Shown in pieces: positions 47,421 through 59,261 of a stretch of DNA of 64,000 nt. Origin of the DNA: Hormiphora californensis (Eukaryota > Ctenophora > Tentaculata > Cydippida > Pleurobrachiidae). Position 1 is the first letter of the stretch, and every line of letters starts with the position of its first letter. The notes beneath the pieces were generated by a model. That model did not search any database and was not told the origin of the DNA. It saw nothing but the letters and a program-made list of their open reading frames with translations. The stretch covers positions 7,732,905-7,796,904 of the forward strand of contig CM035352.1 of the NCBI GenBank assembly GCA_020137815.1, written 5' to 3'. The position numbers were made by a program, and so were the translations under genes.

Positions 47421-48398
47421 ATGTCTAAACTGGTTCTCCTCCTCCTCTCTCTGGGTCTCATCCCACTAGCAATTCTCCTCCACCGACCCACCATCCTCCC
47501 TCCTGACACCCTCAAAACCCACCTATCCGGCAAGATCATTCTGGTAGCAGGCGCCTCCTCAGGTATAGGTGAACAAGTTGCATATCGTTACGCTACAGCC
47601 GGATCACACCTCATCATCACTGCTAGGAGTCTGGACAAATTGTCATCCGTTGAGGCAGGTTGTAAGGAGAGGGGTGCTGCATCCGTCCATGTTATCCCCC
47701 AGGATTTCTCAGCTATTGAGGAGCTGGAGGGGTACAGGAACAAAGTTCTAGAACTCCATCCTGGTGGGGTTGATATCCTGGTATTGAACCATGGTGCCAT
47801 GCCCATCAGTCCCTGGATGGCCACTCCAGGTCACCAGGATAGAGAGTTTGTGGATCGGATCTACAGGATCAACTTGTTGAGTTATGTCGAGCTAACCCGG
47901 CTATTCATGCCCTCATTGGAGGCCAGACAGGGTCAGATCCATGTCACAGGGTCCATGATGGGGGAGTCACCATTCTTTACAGCAGGACTCTACGCCTCAA
48001 CAAAACATGGCCTACACGGCTTCTTCAAATCACTCCAACAGGAGCTGCTCGTCAAACAATCCCCTGTCACAGTGTCAATCTTTGCTTTTGGTCTCATTTG
48101 GACTGCAGAGATGGAACAAGTGATCCTGAGTGACCCTAACGGGGACCAGATACCCGCTATTGCTAGGGGTGATGTGGGTGAGACCGCTGACATTATGATA
48201 TCTGCTGCTATTACTAAACCCAGCCTTGTGGACTATCCTGTAGCTGTGAGTGTGCTGACCAGGTTCATGCAGATGTTACCAGGGTTCAACAGGTTCATGA
48301 CGATGGCAGTTCCCTGTCCTTACGAGCAGATTGGGGAGATTAGTGAGAGGATGAGGGAGGTAGGCAGCAAGATGGGCTACCAGCGAGGCAATATGTAG
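47421..48398 (+). CDS. Short-chain dehydrogenase/reductase, 11-beta-HSD/DHRS7-like
   Basis: An intronless 325-residue protein. Residues 1-20 are a hydrophobic signal-anchor (MSKLVLLLLSLGLIPLAILL), suggesting an ER-membrane enzyme. The NAD(P)-binding TGxxxGIG motif appears as AGASSGIG with the first Thr replaced by Ala. LNHGAM stands for the NNAG motif, GSMMG carries the catalytic Ser, and YASTKHG the catalytic YxxxK. This order and the length fit HSD11B1/DHRS7-type enzymes acting on steroids, retinoids or other carbonyls; substrate cannot be told. It is the third gene of the plus-strand run, between MMS19 and RPAP2. Confidence 0.9.
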   Translation: MSKLVLLLLSLGLIPLAILLHRPTILPPDTLKTHLSGKIILVAGASSGIGEQVAYRYATAGSHLIITARSLDKLSSVEAGCKERGAASVHVIPQDFSAIEELEGYRNKVLELHPGGVDILVLNHGAMPISPWMATPGHQDREFVDRIYRINLLSYVELTRLFMPSLEARQGQIHVTGSMMGESPFFTAGLYASTKHGLHGFFKSLQQELLVKQSPVTVSIFAFGLIWTAEMEQVILSDPNGDQIPAIARGDVGETADIMISAAITKPSLVDYPVAVSVLTRFMQMLPGFNRFMTMAVPCPYEQIGEISERMREVGSKMGYQRGNM

Positions 48399-48560
48399 AT
48401 GAAGGATGTTACCATGGTTACCAGCAAGGTAATATGTAGATGAAGGATGTTACCATGGTTACCAGCGAGGCAATATGTAGATGAAGGATGTTACCATGGT
48501 TACCAGCGAGGCAATATGTAGATGGAGGATGTTACCATGGTTACCAGCGAGACAATATGT
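48366..48560. repeat. Minisatellite grown from the SDR stop region
   Basis: Four further copies of the last codons and stop (ACCAGCGAGGCAATATGTAG plus ATGAAGGATGTTACCATGGT) follow the CDS. The end of the reading frame was duplicated in tandem. Confidence 0.9.
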
Positions 48561-49008
48561 GAACTGTATTTCTGTAGCCTTGACAACTATTCTAACCGGT
48601 AGTTAGTGGTACAGTGACAGTTCCCTGTACGTGGTACCTATCGTAAATGGTTTTCTTCTAATGGAAATAATTCATTAATGACATCTTTTAAATTTTATGT
48701 TCTTCCGTTCCTGTTCTAGTACGTTCAAGTATTATTTAGTGTTCTAGTATTTGTGATTCCCTTTTCATTGTTCTGTTTTTAGTGTGATCCCGATTTGTAA
48801 CAGAAGATAAAATGTGATGTTTTCCCGTATGATGTGCTTTATAAAGTTTTTAGTGGTAGTCAGCCGTAGTTTCTTTATCTATCCCTACCCATCCCTCAAT
48901 TCCACATCCTAACTTAGGTCCCCATCTCCCCCTTCATTCCCGATTTCACTATTTTACTAATAGTTCCCCTTTTCTTTACTAACATGCCCCTATTCCCTCT
49001 CTATAGCC
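48561..49008. other. Gap between SDR and RPAP2
   Basis: AT-rich sequence without coding signal. The last 30 bases form a classic 3' splice site (TTTACTAAC, pyrimidine tract, CTCTATAG ending at 49006) two bases before the RPAP2 ATG; this is the candidate trans-splice acceptor. Confidence 0.6.
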
Positions 49009-50346
49009 ATGGAAAAAGTAAAAGAAATCCCACCTGTTAGAAAACCAGTGAAAAAGAAAACACCAAAAGACACGAAGAAGAAAGAAGCTAAAAAGAAGAA
49101 ACGAACCCCGGAAGAACAGGAGGAGTTGAAAGGTCGTATTTTGGAACGAGTTGCCAGAGAGGAGAAAGCCTACAGAATAGTAGAGAGGTTCCTAGAGAAC
49201 CCAATATCATCCTCCCTTCTCAAGAAGGCTCTGGCATACATCAACCAAGATGTGTATAATGACATAGTGGAGGAGAGATCCATACTGAAACTCTGTGGAT
49301 ATCCAGTCTGTTTAGGAAAACTCCCCGCTCAAATCAGGAAACAAACCTGGGCAATTGACAGACGAACAAACAAGGTGTACAAACTGGAGGAGAGAGTTAA
49401 ATACTGTTCAGACAAGTGCTATTCCATATCCCGGTCACTCAGAGACAGTCTCTCTCCTGAACCCGTCTGGATGATTCCCAAAGGAGCCCATAAAGACATT
49501 GTAGTGGTTAGTGTGAGAGAGGAGGTGGATGTGGAGGAGGAGGCGTTGCCTAGCAACCAGAAAATACCTGATATACACCTGGGTGAGGTGGAGCAGAGAG
49601 ATAACAAGTTTAGTGACACTGTGCCAGGGGAGGGGTATATAGGGGTGAAACCTGTATCAGGTAGGGCGCTTGAGGAGCAGTTTGAGGGGCTGGGACTATC
49701 AGATAGTGAAGGAGAGGAGGGTGAGCCAGAGATATCAATATTTGACAGAGCAAGGAGAACTCTACAAAGGATTAAAACTGAAGAATCGGTAACGTTCCTC
49801 CTCTCCAACCCTACAGCCCTTGATTCTGATGATGATTCTGATGGCGGGGAGGAGGATGAAGGGTTGTTGGATGAAGACCTGAAGATAGAGGGATCTTGTC
49901 CCCCCTCCCGGGCACCCATACCAAACTTGGAGGATCTCTCTGGAACAGGGGTGGAAGTGAAGGAGAGCAACACTGGAACAGAAACGTGTATTGTGTTACC
50001 CAGTGTGGATAGTGTAAACCAGGGCCGTCTCAGGAGGACCCTGGTTCTCACTAAGATGCAGCGGGCTGTAGACGCGTTGCTAAGGAGCACAACCCATGGT
50101 TACAGTGATATATCAGAGACTCTCATTGCGTATGTGACGTCACTCAACTGGGATGCGGAGTCGTGCATGTTGCCAGGGAAGGAGTGTTTGGTTGTCACAG
50201 GGGTTGTCATGGTGACGTTGTATAGGAAGCTGGACTGTTTGCGGAGTGGTTACACGGTTGAGGAAGTTAGGGATATTATGTGGAGTGGTTGTGGTGGTGT
50301 TGTTACAAGGTCCCAGTTTGATATGTTATGTAGTGTGATGAGTTGA
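49009..50346 (+). CDS. RPAP2: RPAP2/Rtr1-type RNA polymerase II CTD phosphatase
   Basis: A single coding exon of 445 residues. After a Lys-rich start (KKKTPKDTKKKEAKKKK) comes the Rtr1 zinc domain: the VDERSI-like VEERSILKLCGYPVC and ten residues on KQTWAIDRRTNKVYKLEE, then YCSDKCYSIS. The two Cys pairs are the expected zinc ligands. RPAP2 removes Ser5-phosphate from the Pol II C-terminal domain and helps import the polymerase. The middle is acidic (SDSEGEEGEPE, DSDDDSDGGEEDEG) and the last ~110 residues resemble the C-terminal half of animal RPAP2 only loosely. Human RPAP2 is 612 residues. Confidence 0.92.
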   Translation: MEKVKEIPPVRKPVKKKTPKDTKKKEAKKKKRTPEEQEELKGRILERVAREEKAYRIVERFLENPISSSLLKKALAYINQDVYNDIVEERSILKLCGYPVCLGKLPAQIRKQTWAIDRRTNKVYKLEERVKYCSDKCYSISRSLRDSLSPEPVWMIPKGAHKDIVVVSVREEVDVEEEALPSNQKIPDIHLGEVEQRDNKFSDTVPGEGYIGVKPVSGRALEEQFEGLGLSDSEGEEGEPEISIFDRARRTLQRIKTEESVTFLLSNPTALDSDDDSDGGEEDEGLLDEDLKIEGSCPPSRAPIPNLEDLSGTGVEVKESNTGTETCIVLPSVDSVNQGRLRRTLVLTKMQRAVDALLRSTTHGYSDISETLIAYVTSLNWDAESCMLPGKECLVVTGVVMVTLYRKLDCLRSGYTVEEVRDIMWSGCGGVVTRSQFDMLCSVMS

Positions 50347-50399
50347 TATGACGCTTATTTTATTGCTGTTCCTTTGAAAATTTATTCCTTTTTTTAGAA

Positions 50400-50790
50400 C
50401 GATGCGTTGCTATTAATTATTTTTGGTGCTGTCTCTGTTCCTCTCCCTCCCCAGTCCCCCGTTCTTCCCTCCCCTCTCTGTCCCTGTCCCTCCCCTGACA
50501 TAACCCCTTCCCCTCCCTCCCCCGTTTTTCCCTTGTTCGACCCTCCCCCAAAATACACCCCATTTCTAGCAGAAGGGCCCAGGTCCCCCTGACATGTTTC
50601 CTCCCCTCTCTGTTCCTCCCCCAAAACACACCCCATCTCTAGTAGGAGGGCCCACCTCCCCTCTCTGTTCCTCTCCTCATAACTATGTTTCTAGTAGGAG
50701 GGCCCACGTCTCCCTGACATGTTTCCTCCCCTCTATGTTCCTCTCCCCCATAATCCCATCTCTAGTAGGAGGGCCCAGGTCACTAGGCCA
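50400..50790. repeat. Degenerate minisatellite between RPAP2 and GFM1
   Basis: C/T-rich sequence whose later part repeats CTAGTAGGAGGGCCCA with CCCCTCTCTGTTCCTC about four times. Each unit again contains a CTCTAG acceptor-like end; the last precedes the GFM1 start (ATG 50801). Confidence 0.75.
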
Positions 50791-50800
50791 TCTGATAAGG

Positions 50801-53800
50801 ATGTTACGGTTGTTAGGAAGGAAGCGGCCCTGTTTTATCCGGCCATTTTCATCTGGTTTTGATGCAGATGCCATCTCTAAAACTCCTGTCGAGGATATCA
50901 GGAACATTGGTAATTATAATTAGTTTCTTTTAATTAGTTCTAATCGGTTCCCCCTAATTAGTTCCTTCTTATTAGTTAACCCCGTCATCTTATGTTAACC
51001 CCATCATCTCTTCAGGTGTCTCTGCCCACGTTGATTCCGGCAAGACGACGGTAACGGAGCGAATCCTCTATTACAGTGGTCGGATCAGCTCCATTCACGA
51101 TGTGAAAGGTATATTGAAATCCTTAAATTGTTCTAACCCTCCTTTACATTTTCTCGCGGAGAGGGTTGAACAAATCCCTGTTTAGAAGGTAGAACTCACT
51201 CTAACCTCATGCCCCCCCCCTCTAGGTAAGGATGGAGTGGGAGCCAAGATGGACAGTATGGAGCTAGAACGACAGAGGGGTATAACCATCAAGTCAGCAG
51301 CTACTACCATGTTTTGGGGAGGGAAGCAACTCAACCTGATTGACACACCCGGTCATATTGATTTCACCATGGAAGTTGAGAGGAGTTTGAGGGTGCTGGA
51401 TGGGGCCATTCTGGTCCTCTGTGCATCAAGTGAGTAGGACCCTTTGAAACCTTTGTTACCATACCATGTTTTATCTCCTGCACTGTGTGTGCCTTGATTG
51501 ACCCTCTCTGGTTATAACACAGTGTATCTTTAGGTGGGGTACAGACCCAGACGTACACAGTGAACAGACAGATGGAGAGGTACAACGTTCCCTTTGTATC
51601 TTTCATCAACAAGATGGACAGGGCAGGGGCTGATGCGTACACTACTCTACAGCAGATGAGGAATAATATGGGCCTCAATGCGGCATTCCTCTACACACCC
51701 ATAGGTAGGATCTATGTTGTTTCAAAATTCCGTCTCTGGTCAGTTAGCTATCACCATGGATAAGCGAAGTTAAAATTGGTTCAAATTATGAATCTACTGG
51801 TACAAAACACAACTTCATCAAACCCCATTAAAACCTATGTTTACTCTTTTTCTAGCTCGTAATACAGTTCTGAGTTCGTGTACATTTCTTCGTCGTAAAC
51901 TTTCTTCTATAATGATAGTCTTTAATTAATTTACATATCGTCACAGGCAGTTGTGTAATCTCGTCCATGTGCCATGTCATCCAGGGGGTTCCCATCAGGC
52001 TTGATACACCAGCAGATGGAACCAATGCACTGTCTTCGCTCAAAGTTACCATCACTGTCACATCCCACATAGATACCACCTGGAATAAAAGTGGATGGGT
52101 TACATAATGCAAAATAATAGTTAGTAGGAACGGTGAGGGGTTACACAATGATACAGGAAGGAATGAATTATGAAAGTAGATATGCTGGGGATAGAACCGT
52201 TATATATCTGGAACTTTGTTCCAATACAAACTTACCAAATCCTTGTCGTCCTTCATCAAGCATCCTCTCAACATCAGAGCACGCCAGGGGGCTTCCCTCA
52301 CACAGGCGGCACGATCTCACACAATTATTCTTCACATAATCATTTGTCTGGCACACTCCCTCAATAGTTTCAGTCCAATGTCGACAATTCTCATCCTGAT
52401 CCTGACAGTCCACACCCCCACCATCCTCCAAAGTAACTCCAAACATTTCCTGGAGACCCTGGTTCAGGAGGGCTATAAATGATGGGTGCACTGCACAATC
52501 TTCCTCAGCAACACAGCTACCATCCATCTCATGTCATTGGTTTATCCCGTGGACACTCACATGCCATGTTACAACCCTGGAGAAATTGTCTTTATGAAGG
52601 AGTAATTAAATAGGTTTGGAATCTGTATTTATAAAGGAGCGAATATTTCAATTTTATAAAGGAGAAACAGCAACCTTTCTCATGTTAGGATCGCGTTTGA
52701 GTCCACAGTACGATGGATGGTCAGCACACTCATTGTATATCATGCCAGCAAAGGGACACGCTGGGTCCTGTGTCTCCTCCTTGTTGAACATGTCAGGAGT
52801 ACATCTGATCTCACCCTCTCTGGCCTCATGATACATATCAGTCCTCTTAAATGCTTCCCAGGATTGCATCACGTTACAATTAGTGATCTGAAGGAGGGTG
52901 GTGGATGTGACAACTATAATTCAGGGGACTATTTCCATGGTAACGTGGTAACCCCCGTGGTGACTTACACTAGGGTCTGTTGTCATGGTGACTTACACTG
53001 GGTCTGTTGGTGACTTACACTGGGTCTGTTGTCATGGTGGATTACACGTAGTCTGAGCTCCATGACGTACACTGGAGTCTCGTTACATGCTCACTCAATG
53101 GTTTTGCTATGGTGGCGAGTTATACTGCAATTACTTGCATTGGAACTCCAGAACTCAACGTGATCCTCGTCATAACTTCCAATCTCAGTTGTTACCCTCA
53201 TGATGTCTACATGTGTACATGTGTCGTCTGTCATTAAACTTGGCTGGTGGACTCCAAATCTAACGTGGACTTTCCGCAATTCAAGGTCGGTCTAGTTTAC
53301 ACTGACTCAAAACACTACCCGTCTGACTTCTAACACGTAGACATAGAACGCTGTCCCTTCCTTGGTCTTCGGACGTAGTCTAAGTGGGGTCGAGTGTAGG
53401 CATCTTACCTGATCCTAGAGTCACTTCACGCATCGTGGGAACGATATTATTGTGTGTCTGCACATCTGTCTAGTCACATTCTTCTTCACAGTGCTATGCA
53501 GGTGTGGACAGGTGTATTGGGCTTTTCGTGTGGTGTTTCTGTCACAGTGGTGCGCACAGTGGATGTTCTTGTGGTGTTTCTGTCACAGTCGGTGTTTCTG
53601 TCACAGTGGGTGTTTCTGTCACAGTGGGTGTTTCTATCGCACTGGGTGTTTCTGTCACAGTGGATGTTTCTATCACAGTGGACGGTTTCTGTTACAGTGG
53701 GTGTTTCTGTCACAGTGGGTTTTTCTGTCACAGTGGGGTCTTTCTGTCACAGTGGGTGTTTCTGTCACAATGGGTGTTTCTGTCACGGTGGGTGTTTCTG

Positions 53801-56800
53801 TCACAGTGGGTGGTTTCTGTCACAGCGGGTGTTTCTGTCACTGTGGGGGTTTCTGTCACAGTATATGTTTCTGTCATGGTGGGGGAGTATTTTACTCACA
53901 TTCATGTTCATGGCACATGTGCTGTCGGAGACTATCAAACTCCGAACAACTGCATGCCTCCCCGCCCTGCACCAGGGCTGTGATAATCAACACAACAAGA
54001 CAACTCAACATTATTTGGCTTGTGTTTATTTTGTGTTTCGATCCATTTTATAGTACTTTTATCAGACGGGTTTATTGAGTTAGAATGGATAAATCCGATT
54101 TAAGTTTCTTCAAATGGGAAATCTTCCCATAAACACGGATGTATGAAACTTCTTAAGTAAACAAAGACAAATTCGATGGAAATCGGGAAATCAATCGTAC
54201 GCGTGAACTTGTTAACTTGAAATCGAGTCACAAATTCGGACAAAGAAAATAAAAAGCATAACGAGAAATATAACCCTAACCAATTCCCCACGTCCCTCAT
54301 CAGGAAAAGAGCGAGAGTCTGAGGGTAACTCTTACTCATCCCCCAGGAAAAGAGCGGGAGTTTGAGGGTATAGTGGATGTACTGGGAGCACGGTGTGTTT
54401 ACTTTGAGGGCCAGGCAGGGGAGAAGGTCGTGTATAAGGACCTTCCCACCAGTTGGGAGGGGGAGATTATCGAGAGGAGGAATGAACTAATAGAGTGCCT
54501 TAGTAATGTAGACGAGGAGCTCGGTGAACGGTAAATTATAAATTGTAAATTACCGACTGCAATTTGTATCCCAACCCTGTCTGATTTCTCCAGTTTAAAT
54601 CAGGTGATATCATAAACTTTATCTATCAGGTATTTGATGGAGGAGGTGATTAATAACACTGACATAGAACATGCCATTCACCGGAGCGTCCTAGCCAGAA
54701 CCTTTACTCCCGTTATAGTGGGTAGTGCACTGAAGAACAAGGGAGTTCAGCCCCTATTGGATTGTGTGAATCGGTACCTTCCTGACCCCTCTGAAGTCAA
54801 GGACTATGCCCTGTCCGTGGAGACTGAGGAGAAGGTGAGAGAGAGATGGGGTGAGAGCCGTGAGAGAGAGATGGGGTGAGAGCCGTGATTGATGGGATGG
54901 GATGAGAGATGGGGTGAGAGCCGTGAGTGAGATTCCCAGATATTATGAGTTCAGCACTTTCATGCACATCAGATATCTCTATTAATATTTCAGAAATCGA
55001 GAATCACTTTTGTAAAAATGGAGTTTTAATGTGCAGTCGAAATCTAATGTAGATACCGAGAAATCACGCATCAATTAGTCAACGGCAAACGATCACATTG
55101 ATGTAGAAAAAGAAGGACACCTGTTTCAAGTCGAACACACACACCCATATGATTTATAAGTGTGATGGGACTCAGAAAATGTCTTCTCATGCTATGACTC
55201 ACCCGCTATTACTCCAATTTAGGTCGAGGTAGATTCTTCGAGGGACAGATCTAAACCAGGGGTTGCTTTAGCGTTCAAGCTGGAAAAGGGCAAGTTTGGT
55301 CAGCTTACCTACATGAGGATTTATCAAGGGTGTTTTAGGAGGGGTAACACTATGGTTAACGTCCGAACAGGTATGTTACCATAGTTACCATTGGTTACCA
55401 CCTGTTAGCACTCTTTACCGCCTGTTACTAACATGTTACCATTGGTTACCATTGATTTCCAACTGTCACCATGGTTACCACACAGGTGATAAGACGAGGG
55501 TACCCCGACTGGTTCTGATGCACAGTAATGAGACACAGGAGATACTGGAGGCTAACGCTGGTGATATTGTCGCTATGATTGGTATGTTGCATAGTACATT
55601 GGTACAATACTTTGTGAAGAGTACAATCGTGAAGAGTACAATTGTGAAGAGTATATTGTACAAGTTTATTCAATAACTCGTGAAGATTTGGTACATTTGG
55701 TACCATTATTTGGAAGTATTTTCCCCATTTCCCAGGTATTGATTGTGCTAGTGGGGATACGTTCATGGACGCGGCTGTTCCTCCTAAAGAACAGCTGTCC
55801 ATGGAAAGCATGTTCATTCCTGAACCAGTTATCTCCATGACCATCAAGAATCTAAACAGCAAAGATGACAAACGGTTCGGTGATGCTCTCAACCGGTTCC
55901 AGGTATGTTTACTAATTTACTAAGAAACCAAATCATATGCAGGTGTACTAGCAGCATGAACCGACCGAATCAGGAAATACTGGTCCCTGATTGGCTGATA
56001 ACCAGTCACGCGACCTAAATAACGAGTTATGATTGGTTGTTTACTTGTTTCGGTCGGTTCCTGGCAGGTGTACTAGCAGTTAGGATAATGGCACCAGACC
56101 AAGTATTCAATGAATCATAGCTCACTTGCAGCAACAGTGTTGATAAAATATCCTCCCGGCTCCCATATTGTCCAAACATACCCCCACTCCCTCCTCTCCC
56201 TCCTGATGATTCAATGATATTGTCAAAGTTCCATCTCATCTCCTTCATCGACAGAGTTGAACCCCCATCTCCCCTCCAGAAAGAGGACCCCACATTCAAG
56301 GTTGAATTTAACCCTGAGACCTAACCCCATCTCCCCATCTCCCCTCCAGAAAGAGGACCCTACATTCAAGGTTGAATTTAACCCAGAGACCTAACCCCCA
56401 TCTCCCCCTCTCTCCCCAGAAAGAGGACCCCACATTCAAGGTTGAATTTAACCCGGAGAACAAGCAGATGGTGATCAGTGGGATGGGAGAGCTACAGCTA
56501 GATATCTACGCAGAACGGATCCGTAGGGAGTATGAGTGTGAAGTAGAGTTGGGCACACCCACTGTGAATTACAGGTAAATGAGCTGGGCACACCCAATGT
56601 TAATTACAGGTACAGTTGGACCCTGACTTACCGGGATGCTCGGAGGAAAGGGGTTTGCCCGGTAAATCCCACAATATGCTATATTTGATGATGTCTAACC
56701 GCTCCACCCTTGCTCAGGGAGACGGTGACAAAAGCGGTACCATTTGAGGTCCAGTACAAGCGGCAGAGTGGTGGTCGGGGTCAGTACGGGTTTGCCCATG

Positions 56801-57495
56801 GTGTCATTGAACCTCTGGAAAACAATGTGGGCGAGTTGGAGTTTGTCAATGAGGTTACTGGAGGAGAAATTCCTAATAACTTCATCAAGAGCGTCTACAA
56901 GGTCAGTATTAAAATTAGGGCACAAACCTCGAGATCCCTTGAACCCATGAACTTGATCACACTTATCAGGGTGTAGATAATGCAATTGTTGTCACCATGG
57001 TAACCCCTAACATTTCCAGGGTGTAGTGGAGGCGATGACTGAGGGAGCACTAGCAGGGCACCGTGTTGCTGGTATAAGGTTCGTTCTCCAGGGTGGTAAG
57101 ACACACAGTGTCGACTCCTCAGATTGGGCCTTCAGCAGGGTCGGATACTACGCCATCAAGGAGCATTTTGTAAAGGAAGCAGTGATTGTGGAACCCTGGG
57201 TTAAAGTTGAGGTAGGATGTGATTGATATTTTACCTAGCCTCCTGGGTTAAAGTTGAGGTAGGATGTGATTGATATTATCTAGCATCTTGAGGTATGATA
57301 ATTGATACTTCTTAGTTGTCACTTGATGCACTGTGTTCCGCGCTACAATTCAAGTTGTCACAAGGTTCTCATTTATCACTCTTTTAATAGAAGCTTTAAC
57401 ATGCTCTCACTATATCTTGTAGCTCGATTTAACTCGTTATAAAGTTCTAAAATAGAATGGGGGATTCTAGAAGATATTTGAATAATATTCTATAT

Positions 57496-57569
<74 letters not shown>

Positions 57570-58386
57570 CATTACTACTATTAAAACTGACCCGCCCATC
57601 CACCATAAATAGTCAAAATACCCCCGCAGAGTAATTCATTATCTCTTCCCTGCTTCATACCAATAGATATATGTCTCGGAGGCGCCCCTTTTGTTCCCTA
57701 AGCAACACACCCTTTTGTTCCCTAGGTGACACATCCCCCTCTGTTCCCTAGATGACACACCCCTTCTATTCCCATAGCAACACCCCTCTGTTTCCAAGGC
57801 AACACTCTATTTCCTTGTAGGTGACTGCTAAAGGTGAACACAGTGGTGACGTCATGCAGGCCATCAGTTCCCATAGCAACCCCCTTTGTTCCCTAGGTGA
57901 CTGCTAAAGGTGAGCACAGTGGTGACGTCATGCAGGCCATCAGTTCCAGGGATGGGGCACTAAAGGGTCTTGATTACAAGGAGGAGCTCTGTTTAATAGA
58001 GGCAGATGCACCCCTCCAAAACATGTTCGGGTTTACTTCTGATCTCAGGTATGAATATTTGACATGTTTTTACTTTTTTTGTTGTTTTAAGTCTGAGAGA
58101 CTGCGATTAAAACTTTGTCCTTTTACTACTGCCTAATACTCTCTTGTTGAGTTGCCACAACAAGGAATTACTATCCCACTCGTTGTTGTCACCCCTTTCT
58201 CAACAATTACTCCCACTTGACCACTTACCTTACTCCCACAGGACCCGGACGTCAGGTACGGGTATCTTCAACATGGAGTTCAGCGAACACAGAGAGGTAC
58301 AAAGTGATCTGCAGCAGAGGCTAGTATCCGACTACAGGGACTCTGATAAGTACAAGAATGTGGGACACAGCGAGTACGGGGTGTGA
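50801..58386 (+). CDS. GFM1: Mitochondrial elongation factor G1
   Basis: Fourteen exons, all phases checked, give 734 residues (human 751): 50801-50909, 51016-51108, 51226-51429, 51534-51704, 54347-54530, 54630-54834, 55223-55370, 55486-55581, 55736-55902, 56420-56574, 56718-56901, 57020-57211, 57897-58048, 58242-58386. A mitochondrial presequence ([18 protein letters not shown]) precedes the G domain: AHVDSGKTT (P-loop), RGITI (switch I), [17 protein letters not shown] and the [13 protein letters not shown] motif. Domains II-V follow ([32 protein letters not shown]). GFM1 drives GTP-dependent translocation on the mitoribosome. Intron 4 (51705-54346) contains a complete gene on the other strand. 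Confidence 0.96.
51931..54011 (-). CDS. Secreted Cys-rich protein with TIL-like, ShKT and thyroglobulin type-1 domains, nested in GFM1
   Basis: Exon 1 (54011-53900) encodes a signal peptide and a C-x-C start ([19 protein letters not shown], then CSCSEF), reminiscent of TIMP/NTR N-termini. Further coding exons between 53900 and 52890 could not be settled; candidates lie near 53410-53440 and 53330-53380. About 52884-52674 encodes a Cys-rich segment ending [13 protein letters not shown], followed by a short piece [13 protein letters not shown] and [10 protein letters not shown], together resembling a trypsin-inhibitor-like (TIL) domain. The frame slips by one base between these pieces (about 52530). 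Next is a ShKT domain ([12 protein letters not shown], then six-Cys spacing to CVRSCRLC), and finally a thyroglobulin type-1 repeat with [16 protein letters not shown], stop at 51931. Such combinations suggest an extracellular protease inhibitor or venom-like/immune protein; function is not shown. Confidence 0.7.
53560..53885. repeat. 18-21-bp minisatellite in the nested gene's first intron
   Basis: About fifteen copies of GTTTCTGTCACAGTGGGT with point changes. Frames in it (for example runs of VSVTVG or CFCHSG) are artefacts of the repeat. Confidence 0.95.
54297..54362. repeat. Duplicated 3' splice site of GFM1 exon 5
   Basis: CATCAGGAAAAGAGCGAGAG is followed 44 bp on by CCCCAGGAAAAGAGCGGGAG; the second is the exon start (54347). 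Confidence 0.9.
56268..56450. repeat. Triplicated 3' splice site of GFM1 exon 10, plus duplicated donor
   Basis: CTCCAGAAAGAGGACCC and about 35 further exon bases occur three times; the last is the exon (56420). The same exon's donor region (CACTGTGAATTACAGGTAAA) is copied at 56588-56612. Confidence 0.9.
57196..57270. repeat. Duplicated donor of GFM1 exon 12
   Basis: TGGGTTAAAGTTGAGGTAGG and the next 20 bases recur 45 bp downstream. Confidence 0.9.
57812..57945. repeat. Duplicated 3' splice site of GFM1 exon 13
   Basis: TAGGTGACTGCTAAAGGTGA through CAGGCCATCAGTTCC occurs twice (from about 57818 and 57894). The second copy opens into the exon; the first would be a decoy exon. Confidence 0.9.
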
Positions 58387-58560
58387 GTATGGGATACAGC
58401 GAGTACGGGGTGTGAGAGCTGGTGTGGTTTGGGGTTTGGGGTCTGAACTGGTGAGGTGGGGGACAGCGAGTACGGGGTGTGAGAGCTGGTGTGGTTTGGG
58501 GTTTGGGGAGTTTGGGGTCTGAACTGGTGAGGTGGGGGACAGTGGGTTGGGGGTGTGAGT
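58366..58560. repeat. Minisatellite grown from the GFM1 stop region
   Basis: The last codons and stop (ACAGCGAGTACGGGGTGTGA) recur at about 58396 and 58464 within longer TGGTTTGGGGTTTGGGG repeats. Confidence 0.85.
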
Positions 58561-59261
58561 TAGCCAGGACTTGAGTTTGGGGTGTGCGATGGGGGTCTGA
58601 ACTGGGGGAGCCGTTGAGGGAGTTTGGGGTGCGAAGGGGGTAGGAATTAATCGCATGGTTTAGGGTGTATGAGGGGACTAGGAGTGAAGAATTTGGGAAC
58701 ACTGGACAGTGAGTTTGAGGTGATGTTGTTTTAGGATAAGTAAAGTGATCACGGGGGATGGCGTGTGACTTGTGAGATGATCAGTGACCCTTTAAAGTGT
58801 GTGTTAAACCACGTGTTAACTTATTCTGTCTGTTTTTGATACTTTATATACCGTGATGAACTCGGTTTTCTTCCGTCGTACAAGAAACTAAAATTTCACA
58901 CCCATCGCGCTGTACTGCTGTTTAGTAAGCCACTTGAAACGCTGATCTTGGGGCAAACTTTGTAACTTTGCTGTTCGTGCCTGCAGCGGGGGGATTTTGC
59001 TGTGCTGCTACACCGCTGCTTAAATGCTCGCTCACACACATTTCGCTGTCTGCTAGTGGTGCCCCAGTAAATCAGATGATTTAGTGGGACATCCCCGCAG
59101 CAGTTTTTTTCTCAACTTTCATTTGAAAAGCATTTTTGAGAATTTGATGTGATATCTATCAGTTGCAGCTTTTGTGTCGTTTTTGTGACCTCCCTTATCA
59201 GTAAAGTTTGCAAGCATCTCTCCAATTGTAACACCCTGTGCTCACCTCCTGCTCACCTGTC
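58561..59261. other. Gap between GFM1 and the interrupted ORF
   Basis: G-rich degenerate repeat to about 58740, then unremarkable sequence with no gene recognised. A small hairpin (CCCAGTAAATC...GATTTAGTGGG) at about 59065-59095 resembles the dispersed CAGTCGG/ACTAAATC repeat. Confidence 0.4.

Noticed and set aside
49419-50090. 223-codon minus-strand frame opposite RPAP2
   Set aside because: Ser-rich antisense shadow of the acidic part of RPAP2.
53452-54078. Long plus-strand frames over 53452-54078
   Set aside because: They translate the GTTTCTGTCACAGTGGGT minisatellite in three frames and have no gene-like context.
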